The position numbers were made by a program, and so were the translations under genes. Positions 57,473 to 64,000 of a DNA stretch of 64,000 bases are shown here, piece after piece (the stretch's first letter is position 1; each line of letters starts with the position of its first letter). This DNA is from Pseudomonas schmalbachii. GTDB lineage: Bacteria; Pseudomonadota; Gammaproteobacteria; Pseudomonadales; Pseudomonadaceae. The notes below the pieces were generated by a model. It was not told the origin of the DNA. It did no database searches and saw only the letters and a program-made list of their open reading frames with translations. The stretch lies in assembly GCF_017589465.1 (NCBI RefSeq), contig NZ_JAELYA010000010.1, forward strand, positions 124,001-188,000. The letters run 5' to 3'.

Positions 57473-58480
57473 TCAACGCGGTGCCAGCTCCCGCAGGTGC
57501 CGCGCCACCGCCAGCCAGGCGCCGATCCAGCCCAGCAGCACGGCGCCGATGGTCAGCGACAGGCCGTCTTCCAGCGGCACGCCGGCGAGGGCGAAATCGC
57601 TGCCGTAGAGCCCGGCGAGATTGACCACGGAGGCATTCAGCCAGTCCAGGCCGAAGGCCAGCAGCGCCCAGGACAGCAACCCGGCGCCGAGGCCGTAGAG
57701 CGCGCCCATATAGAGGAAGGGCCGGCGTACGTAGCCGTCGGTCCCGCCGACCAGCTTGATCACCTCGATTTCGTTACGACGATTTTCGATGTGCAGACGA
57801 ATGGTATTGCCGATCACCAGCAGCAGGGTCAGCACCAGCACGATGGTCAGGCCGAAGACGAAGCGGTCGCCGAGCTTGAGGATCGCCGACAGGCGCTCCA
57901 CCCATACCAGGTCGAGCTGCGCCTGCTGTACGCCGGGCAGCTCGGAGAGTTGCTGGCGCAGGGTGTCCAGCTGGGCCTTGTCGATCTGTTTGGGCGTGAC
58001 CGAGATTACCGCCGGCAGCGGGTTGTCCGGCAGCTCCTTGAGCGCCTCGCCGAGGCCGGACTGCTGCTGCAGGTCCCGCAGCGCCTCGTCGCGGCCGATC
58101 AGCTGGGCTTCGATCACGTCGGGCATGCGTTCGATTTGCTCGCGCAGTTCCTGGCCCTGCATCTCGTCGGTCTTCAGGTCGAGGAACAGGGAAATCTGCG
58201 CCGCGCGCTGCCAGGAGCCGCCAAGGCGCTCGACGTTGTTCAGCAGCAGCGACAGGCCCATCGGCAGGCTGAGGGTGATGCCCATCACCAGACAGGTGAA
58301 GAAGCTGCCGAACGGATGGCCGAACAGCCGCTTGAGGCTGTCCGTCAGGCTGGCACGGTGGCTCTCGGCGTAGGCGCTCAGCGAGCCGCTGTAATCCAGG
58401 CTGTCCTGTTCGGGCTCCGCACGGGCGTTGCGTTGCGGTGCGCCCTCTTCCGGGCCGTGGGGCAGTTCGTTGGCGCCCAT
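57473..58480 (-). CDS. ftsX: cell-division permease-like protein FtsX
   Basis: The 335-residue protein has a long polar N-terminus, four transmembrane helices (one near 75-95 and three in the C-terminal part) and a large periplasmic loop between the first two. With FtsE it relays ATP-driven control to amidase activators such as EnvC at the septum. Its ATG overlaps the ftsE stop by 1 bp. Confidence 0.95.
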   Translation of the reverse strand: MGANELPHGPEEGAPQRNARAEPEQDSLDYSGSLSAYAESHRASLTDSLKRLFGHPFGSFFTCLVMGITLSLPMGLSLLLNNVERLGGSWQRAAQISLFLDLKTDEMQGQELREQIERMPDVIEAQLIGRDEALRDLQQQSGLGEALKELPDNPLPAVISVTPKQIDKAQLDTLRQQLSELPGVQQAQLDLVWVERLSAILKLGDRFVFGLTIVLVLTLLLVIGNTIRLHIENRRNEIEVIKLVGGTDGYVRRPFLYMGALYGLGAGLLSWALLAFGLDWLNASVVNLAGLYGSDFALAGVPLEDGLSLTIGAVLLGWIGAWLAVARHLRELAPR

Positions 58481-59151
58481 CAGGCGTCCTCCTCGCGGTC
58501 GGCGATGATGCGCCCGCGTTGCAGGGTGATCATCCGGTGGCGCATGCGCGCGATCAGTGCCAGGTCGTGGCTGGCGATCAGAACGGTGGTGCCGAGACGG
58601 TTGATGTCCTCGAACACCGACATGATTTCCGAGGCCAGGCGCGGGTCGAGGTTGCCGGTCGGTTCGTCGGCGAGCAGCAGGGCGGGGCGGTGCACCACCG
58701 CGCGGGCGATGCCGACCCGCTGCTGCTGGCCGGTGGAAAGGTCGGACGGCAGGTCCTCGGCCTTTTCCTTGAGGTTTACCCGGTCCAGCGCGGCTTCCAC
58801 GCGATAGGCGATGTCCGCCTTGGGCAGGCCGAGGATCTGCAGCGGCAGGGCGACGTTGTCGAACACGCTGCGGTCGCCGAGCAACTGGTGGTTCTGGAAC
58901 ACCACGCCGATCTGCCGGCGCAGGAAGGGAATCTGCGGCGTGCTGATGCGGCCGAGATCCTGGCCGCCGAGCAGCAGCTTGCCGGAGGTCGGCCGTTCCA
59001 TCGCCAGGATCAGGCGCAGCAGGGTGCTCTTGCCGGCGCCGGAGTGACCGGTGACGAAAAGGATTTCTCCGCGGTGGATGTCGAACGAAATCTCGTGCAG
59101 GCCGACATGGCCATTGGGATAGCGTTTGCCTACCTGCTCGAAGCGAATCAT
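58480..59151 (-). CDS. ftsE: cell-division ATP-binding protein FtsE
   Basis: Starting at ATG 59151 ([18 protein letters not shown]) gives 223 residues. Walker A GHSGAGKST is at 35-43, the ABC signature is LSTGQQQR, and Walker B is ALLLADEPTGNLD. It drives FtsX. It overlaps ftsY by 4 bp and ftsX by 1 bp, the usual ftsYEX operon. Confidence 0.97.
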   Translation of the reverse strand: MIRFEQVGKRYPNGHVGLHEISFDIHRGEILFVTGHSGAGKSTLLRLILAMERPTSGKLLLGGQDLGRISTPQIPFLRRQIGVVFQNHQLLGDRSVFDNVALPLQILGLPKADIAYRVEAALDRVNLKEKAEDLPSDLSTGQQQRVGIARAVVHRPALLLADEPTGNLDPRLASEIMSVFEDINRLGTTVLIASHDLALIARMRHRMITLQRGRIIADREEDA

Positions 59152-60635
59152 GCGTTCTCCCGCTCTGCGAAGAGTGCCTGGACGAAGGCGTCGGCCTCGA
59201 AGGTGCGCAGATCGTCGATCCCTTCGCCGACGCCGATGTAGCGGATGGGCAGGCCGAACTGCTTGGCCAGGGCGAAGATCACCCCGCCCTTGGCGGTGCC
59301 ATCCAGTTTGGTCAGGGCCAGGCCGGTGAGTTCCACTGCGTTGTTGAACTGCTTGGCCTGGTTGATCGCGTTCTGTCCGGTGCCGGCGTCCAGCACCAGC
59401 AGGACTTCGTGGGGAGCCGTCTCGTCCAGCTTGCCGATCACCCGGCGCACCTTCTTCAGCTCTTCCATCAGGTTGTCCTTGGTGTGCAGGCGGCCGGCGG
59501 TGTCGGCGATCAGCACGTCGGCGCCACGGGCCTTGGCGGCCTGCACCGCGTCGAAGATCACCGAGGCCGAGTCGGCGCCGGTGTGCTGGGCGATCACCGC
59601 GATGTTGTTGCGCTCGCCCCACACCTGCAACTGCTCGACAGCGGCGGCGCGGAAGGTGTCGCCGGCGGCGAGCATGACCTTCTTGCCGTCCTGCTGCAGC
59701 TTCTTCGCCAGCTTGCCGATGGTGGTGGTCTTGCCCACGCCGTTCACGCCGACCACGAGGATCACGTAGGGCTCGCGCTTGTCGATCTGCAGCGGTTTTT
59801 CCACCGGGCGGAGCAGGCTGGCCAGTTCTTCCTGCAGCGCCTTGTACAGCGCGCCGCTGTCGGCGAGCTGCTTGCGCGCGACCTTCTGGGTCAGGTTCTG
59901 GATGATCACGCTGGTCGCCTCGACGCCGACGTCGGCGGTCAGCAGGCGCGTCTCGATCTCGTCGAACAGGTCGTCGTCGATCGCCTTGCGGCCGAGGAAC
60001 AGGCTGGCCATGCCTTCGCCGATGCTGGCGCTGGTCTTCGACAGGCCCTGCTTGAGGCGGGTGAAGAAGCCGACCTTGGCCGGTTCGGCGGGAGCCGGGG
60101 CCGGTTGCTCCGCTGCCTGGGGTGCGGGAGCTGCTTCGGGCTGGACGACCTCGGCGACGGGGGCAGCCGGTTCCACGGCCTGCGGTGCGACTTCGACCGC
60201 TGGTTGCGGTGTGGGAGCGGTCTCAGGCTGAGGCGCCGGCTGCGCGGGCTTGTTCTCGGCGCCGGAGAAGCCCTGCTTGAAGCGGGTGAAGAAGCCGGGT
60301 TTATCGGCTTCGGCGACTGCCGGGGCGGGAGCGGGTTCGGGTTGCGCCGGGGCGACCGGTTCGCTGCTGGCGATCGGCGCGGGCGCGGGGGTCGCTTCCA
60401 CGACCGGGGCGACAGGCTCCGGCGGCGTCGTCGGCTCGGGTGCGATCTGCGGAGCTACGGCCGGCTCGGCGGCCTGCGCGGCGGGCTCTGCTGCCGGCGC
60501 TTCGCTCGCCACCGGGGTGGCTTCCGGCTGCGCGGCTGCGGGCTGGGTCTCGGCCGGCTTCTTCTTGAACCAGCCGAAAAGACCTTTCTTTTCCCCGTCC
60601 TGCGGGGCCTTCTTGTCGTCGTTGGAACCAAACAT
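59148..60635 (-). CDS. ftsY: signal recognition particle receptor FtsY
   Basis: Starting at ATG 60635 ([18 protein letters not shown]) gives 495 residues; the frame is open much further upstream but that part is antisense to the M16 gene. An acidic Pro/Ala/Glu-rich A domain (about 27-185) precedes the NG GTPase domain, with [33 protein letters not shown] and [10 protein letters not shown]. Three similar amphipathic segments (18-26, 113-124 and 188-200) are seen in the A domain and its junction. It docks SRP-ribosome complexes at the membrane. Confidence 0.97.
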   Translation of the reverse strand: MFGSNDDKKAPQDGEKKGLFGWFKKKPAETQPAAAQPEATPVASEAPAAEPAAQAAEPAVAPQIAPEPTTPPEPVAPVVEATPAPAPIASSEPVAPAQPEPAPAPAVAEADKPGFFTRFKQGFSGAENKPAQPAPQPETAPTPQPAVEVAPQAVEPAAPVAEVVQPEAAPAPQAAEQPAPAPAEPAKVGFFTRLKQGLSKTSASIGEGMASLFLGRKAIDDDLFDEIETRLLTADVGVEATSVIIQNLTQKVARKQLADSGALYKALQEELASLLRPVEKPLQIDKREPYVILVVGVNGVGKTTTIGKLAKKLQQDGKKVMLAAGDTFRAAAVEQLQVWGERNNIAVIAQHTGADSASVIFDAVQAAKARGADVLIADTAGRLHTKDNLMEELKKVRRVIGKLDETAPHEVLLVLDAGTGQNAINQAKQFNNAVELTGLALTKLDGTAKGGVIFALAKQFGLPIRYIGVGEGIDDLRTFEADAFVQALFAERENA

Positions 60636-60782
60636 GAATGGATCGAATCTCTTGATGACACCGAGGGACGTGGCCGCCCGGAAAACGGATGGGTATCCTA
60701 GCATCTCCTCGCCCGCCGGGGTTAAGAGGCTGCCCGACGCCTCTTGAGACCATACGGATAGCCCGAAAGGTTCACGATCACG

Positions 60783-62153
60783 ATGAAGATCCCCGCACGC
60801 CGTTATGCCGGCCTGCTGCTCGGCAGCCTTTGCCTGCCGCTGCTCGCCAGCGCCGCCGAACCACAGCCCACCCACGAATTCACCCTGGACAACGGCCTCA
60901 AGGTCGTCGTCCGCGAAGACCACCGCGCCCCGGTGGTGGTGTCCCAGCTCTGGTACAAGGTCGGCTCCAGCTACGAGACGCCCGGGCTGACCGGCCTGTC
61001 CCACGCGCTCGAACACATGATGTTCAAAGGCAGCCGCAAGCTTGGCCCCGGCGAGGCCTCGCGCGTGCTGCGCGATCTCGGCGCGGAGGAGAACGCCTTC
61101 ACCACCGACGACTACACCGCCTATTACCAGGTGCTCGCCCGCGACCGCCTGCCGGTGGCGTTCGAGCTGGAGGCGGACCGCATGGCCCACCTGAACCTGC
61201 CGGCCGACCAGTTCGCCAGCGAGATCGAGGTGATAAAGGAAGAGCGCCGTCTGCGCACCGACGACAAGCCCAGCTCGCTGGCCTTCGAGCGCTTCCGCGC
61301 CGCCGCCTTCCCGGCCAGCGGCTACCACACCCCGACCATCGGCTGGATGGCCGACCTGGAGCGCATGACCATCGACGACCTGCGCCGCTGGTACCAGGCC
61401 TGGTACGCGCCGAACAACGCCACCCTGGTGGTGGTCGGCGACGTGCAGCCGGAGGACGTGAAGAACCTCGCCCAGCGCTGGTTCGGCGATATTCCCAAGC
61501 GCGAGCTGCCGTCCGCGCGCAAGCCGCTGGAACTGCCCGAGCCCGGCGAGCGCCGCCTGATCCTGCATGTGCGCACCCAGCTGCCGAGCCTGATCATGGG
61601 CTTCAACGTGCCCAGCCTGGGCAGCAGCAAGAACCCGCGCGAGGTGCACGCCCTGCGGCTGATCTCCGCGCTGCTCGACGGCGGCTACAGCGCGCGCCTG
61701 GCGGTGCATCTGGAACGTGGCGAGGAACTGGTCGCCGGTGCATCCGCTTCCTACGACCCCCTCAACCGCGGCGACAGCCTGTTCATCCTCAGCGCCACGC
61801 CGAACGTGCAGAAGGGCAAGACCCTGCAGCAGGTCGAGACCGCGCTGTGGCAGCAGCTCAACGAACTGAAGAGCAACCCGCCCAGCCAGGAGGAACTGGA
61901 ACGCGTGCGCGCCCAGGTGATCGCCGGGCTGGTCTACGAGCGCGACTCCATTGCCGCCCAGGCCAGCAGCATCGGCGAGCTGGAAAGCGTCGGCCTGCCC
62001 TGGAAGCTGGCCGACGAAGACCTCAAGTCGCTGCAGGAAGTCACCGCCGAGGACATCCAGAAAGCCGCGCGCACCTACTTCACCCGCTCGCGCATGACCC
62101 TCGCCCACGTACTGCCGCAAGCCACCGCCGACAAGGAGCCGAATCATGAGTGA
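60783..62153 (+). CDS. M16 zinc metallopeptidase (active subunit)
   Basis: The 456-residue protein has a signal peptide (cleavage near ASAAEPQ) and the inverted zinc motif HALEH (H74, E77, H78) with a downstream Glu in EIEVIKEERR, so it should be catalytically active in the periplasm. It is a processing-peptidase-type M16B protein. Its 3' end overlaps the next gene by 8 bp. The two likely form a heterodimer. Substrate unknown. Confidence 0.93.
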   Translation: MKIPARRYAGLLLGSLCLPLLASAAEPQPTHEFTLDNGLKVVVREDHRAPVVVSQLWYKVGSSYETPGLTGLSHALEHMMFKGSRKLGPGEASRVLRDLGAEENAFTTDDYTAYYQVLARDRLPVAFELEADRMAHLNLPADQFASEIEVIKEERRLRTDDKPSSLAFERFRAAAFPASGYHTPTIGWMADLERMTIDDLRRWYQAWYAPNNATLVVVGDVQPEDVKNLAQRWFGDIPKRELPSARKPLELPEPGERRLILHVRTQLPSLIMGFNVPSLGSSKNPREVHALRLISALLDGGYSARLAVHLERGEELVAGASASYDPLNRGDSLFILSATPNVQKGKTLQQVETALWQQLNELKSNPPSQEELERVRAQVIAGLVYERDSIAAQASSIGELESVGLPWKLADEDLKSLQEVTAEDIQKAARTYFTRSRMTLAHVLPQATADKEPNHE

Positions 62154-63648
62154 GCGCAACGGCCTGCGTTTTGGCCTGCTCGGCCTGGCCGTCATCGTCC
62201 TGGTGACTGGCCTGGTCTTCTTCATCGGTCGTCCCGCCGCCGTCGGCGAAGGTGCACCGCCTGCCGTGCAGACTTCGGGCGAATCGACCCCGCCGGTCCT
62301 GCAATCCCTGGCGGAAGTCGCCGACAAGGCGGTCAGCCACCGCAAGCTGGATATCCAGCAATGGAAGACCGCCGAAGGTGCCCGTGTGCTGTTCGTCGAA
62401 GCCCATGAGCTGCCGATGTTCGACCTGCGCCTGACCTTCGCAGCCGGCAGCAGCCAGGATGGCGACAACCCCGGGCTGGCCATGCTGACCAACGCCATGC
62501 TCAACGAGGGCGTGCCGGGCAAGGACTCCACCGCCATCGCCAGCGGCTTCGAAGGCCTCGGCGCCGATTTCGGCAACGGTTCCTACCGCGACATGGCGGT
62601 CGCCAGCCTGCGCAGCCTGAGCGACGCGGACAAGCGCGCAGCGGCATTGCAGCTGTTCGAGCAGGTGGTCGGCCAGCCGAGCTTCCCCGAGGAGGCCCTG
62701 GAGCGCATCCGCAACCAGGCGCTGTCGGCCTTCGAGTACCAGAAGCAGAACCCCGGCAAGCTGGCCGGCATCGAGCTGTTCGAGCGTCTCTACGGCAAGC
62801 ATCCCTACGCCCACTCCAGCGACGGCGACGAGCATTCCGTGCCGAAGATCGGCGTCGCCCAGCTGCGCGCCTTCCACCAGAAGGCCTACGCCGCCGGCAA
62901 CACGGTCATCGCGCTGGTCGGCGACCTCAGCCGCAGCGAGGCGGAAGCCATCGCCGCGCAGGTCTCCGGGGCCCTGCCGAAAGGTCCGGCATTGCCGGCG
63001 CCGGCTGCGCCCGAAGTGCCGAAGCCCGGTGTGCACCACATCGAGTTCCCGTCCAAGCAGACCCATCTGATGCTGGCCCAGCTCGGCATCGTGCGTAACG
63101 ATCCGGACTGGCCGGCGCTGTACCTGGGCAACCAGATCCTCGGCGGCGGCGGCTTCGGCACCCGCCTGATGGAGCAGGTGCGCGAGAAGCGCGGGCTGAC
63201 CTACGGCGTCTACTCCGGCTTCACCGGCATGCAGACCCGCGGCCCGTTCACCATCGGCCTGCAGACCCGCGCGGAAGTCAGCGAAGGCACCCTCAAGCTG
63301 GTGCAGGACATCGTCCGCGACTTCCTCGCCAGCGGTCCGACGCAGAAGGAGCTGGACGACGCCAAGCGCGAACTGGCCGGCAGCTTCCCGCTGAGCACCG
63401 CGAGCAACGCCGACATCGTCGGCCAGCTCGGCGCCATCGGCTTCTACAACCTGCCGCTGGATTACCTGGAGAACTTCCTCGCCCAGGTGCAGAGCCTGAC
63501 CGTCGAGCAGGTCAAGGCGGCGATGAACCGCCATCTCGATGCGGATGCCTTCGTCGTCGTCACCGCCGGCCCGACCGTGGAACAGAAACCGCTGCCGGCG
63601 CCGAGCGACAAGCCTGTCGAGCAACCCGTCGGCATTCCGGAGCATTGA
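62146..63648 (+). CDS. M16-family peptidase, inactive partner subunit
   Basis: The 500-residue protein has an N-terminal membrane anchor or signal (about 8-28) and the M16 fold, but the HxxEH position reads GLAMLTNAMLNEG, so zinc cannot be bound. The substrate-binding Arg/Tyr pair of M16 C-terminal domains is kept (REKRGLTYGVYSGF). It therefore complements the active partner encoded just upstream. Its stop overlaps the rsmD start by 1 bp. Confidence 0.92.
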   Translation: MSERNGLRFGLLGLAVIVLVTGLVFFIGRPAAVGEGAPPAVQTSGESTPPVLQSLAEVADKAVSHRKLDIQQWKTAEGARVLFVEAHELPMFDLRLTFAAGSSQDGDNPGLAMLTNAMLNEGVPGKDSTAIASGFEGLGADFGNGSYRDMAVASLRSLSDADKRAAALQLFEQVVGQPSFPEEALERIRNQALSAFEYQKQNPGKLAGIELFERLYGKHPYAHSSDGDEHSVPKIGVAQLRAFHQKAYAAGNTVIALVGDLSRSEAEAIAAQVSGALPKGPALPAPAAPEVPKPGVHHIEFPSKQTHLMLAQLGIVRNDPDWPALYLGNQILGGGGFGTRLMEQVREKRGLTYGVYSGFTGMQTRGPFTIGLQTRAEVSEGTLKLVQDIVRDFLASGPTQKELDDAKRELAGSFPLSTASNADIVGQLGAIGFYNLPLDYLENFLAQVQSLTVEQVKAAMNRHLDADAFVVVTAGPTVEQKPLPAPSDKPVEQPVGIPEH

Positions 63649-64000
63649 TGAACAAGCGAACCAACGGCGCTTCCCGCGCACCGCAGCGTCAGCACGGCGG
63701 ACAGGGCCAGTTGCGCATCATCGGCGGCGAGTGGCGCAGCCGGAAGTTCAGCTTCCCGGACGGCCCGGGCCTGCGCCCGACGCCGGATCGCGTGCGCGAG
63801 ACGCTGTTCAACTGGCTGGCGGCGTACGTGCCCGGCGCCCGCGTGCTCGACCCGTTCGCCGGCAGCGGCGCGCTGTTCCTCGAAGCGCTGTCGCGCGGAG
63901 CCAGCGAGGGCCTGGCGCTGGACCTCAACAGCGAAGCGGTGGCTGCCCTGCGCGGCCATCTGGCTACGCTCAAGTGCGAAAGCGGGCAGCTCCTGCAGAC
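63648..64000 (+). CDS. rsmD: 16S rRNA (guanine966-N2)-methyltransferase (5' part)
   Basis: The frame runs off the right edge after 117 codons. The protein starts MNKRTNGASRAPQRQHGG and has LRIIGGEWRSRKFSFP, LRPTPDRVRETLFNWL and the SAM motif VLDPFAGSGALFLEALSRGA, diagnostic of RsmD. It methylates G966 of 16S rRNA in the 30S subunit. It is coupled to the M16 pair by a 1-bp overlap. Confidence 0.94.
   Translation, partial: MNKRTNGASRAPQRQHGGQGQLRIIGGEWRSRKFSFPDGPGLRPTPDRVRETLFNWLAAYVPGARVLDPFAGSGALFLEALSRGASEGLALDLNSEAVAALRGHLATLKCESGQLLQ

Noticed and set aside
60636-62576. N-terminal extension of ftsY giving 1142 codons
   Set aside because: The extension is antisense to the M16 peptidase gene; FtsY homology begins at the methionine at 60635.

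Overview
The window is a high-GC Pseudomonas chromosome segment, most likely from the P. aeruginosa lineage but not P. aeruginosa itself. The evidence is the gene order bioBFHCD / two acyl-CoA dehydrogenases / nir-nor denitrification cluster / dnr / rsmY / LysR / MOSC. As I recall it, this matches the PAO1 block PA0491-PA0529. The ftsYEX-rpoH-mtgA-thiSG-trmB block also looks pseudomonad. Two things differ from my memory of PAO1: nirT and nirB lie between nirS and nirM, as in P. stutzeri, and the second block directly follows a different accessory region, which implies a rearrangement. No tRNA, rRNA, CRISPR array, prophage or full-length insertion sequence was seen.

Layout. 1-4.8 kb: a partial LysR regulator divergent from an operon encoding PxpA, a biotin carrier protein, a biotin carboxylase, PxpB and PxpC. 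4.8-9.8 kb: the biotin operon bioBFHCD behind a BirA-type operator. 10-13.9 kb: two long acyl-CoA dehydrogenases, the first behind a PsrA-like site. 14-24.6 kb (minus): nirS-T-B-M-C-F-D-L-G-H-J-E-N, encoding cytochrome cd1 nitrite reductase, its electron donors and the heme d1 pathway. 24.7-30.4 kb: nirQ-O-P and norCBD for nitric oxide reduction, plus a small zinc-ribbon membrane protein. 30.5-31.5 kb: dnr and the regulatory RNA RsmY. FNR/DNR boxes sit before nirS/nirQ, norC and the zinc-ribbon gene.

31.5-38 kb: LysR and MOSC genes, phoX behind a Pho box, an FNR paralog with altered cluster cysteines, a 31-codon ORF, an XRE-cupin regulator and a DUF2388 protein, separated by clusters of REP-like palindromes. 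38.3-49 kb (minus): an eight-heme cytochrome with HEAT/TPR repeats, a periplasmic arylsulfatase and a six-gene MoxR/DUF58/DUF4381/vWA/vWA-TPR/BatD operon. The sulfatase gene and the MoxR operon share an upstream sequence element, so I treat this as the best candidate for an undescribed functional unit.

49-64 kb: housekeeping genes. These are thyA, two glycine-zipper proteins, a DUF3392 protein, trmB, a MITE-like element abutting thiG, thiS, a DUF423 protein, mtgA, rpoH, ftsX-ftsE-ftsY, an active/inactive M16 peptidase pair and the start of rsmD. The denitrification block works as one module: NirS and NorCB reduce nitrite to N2O, the NirD/L/G/H, J, E, F and N proteins make heme d1, the small cytochromes carry electrons, NirQ and NorD mature the reductases, and Dnr switches the set on.
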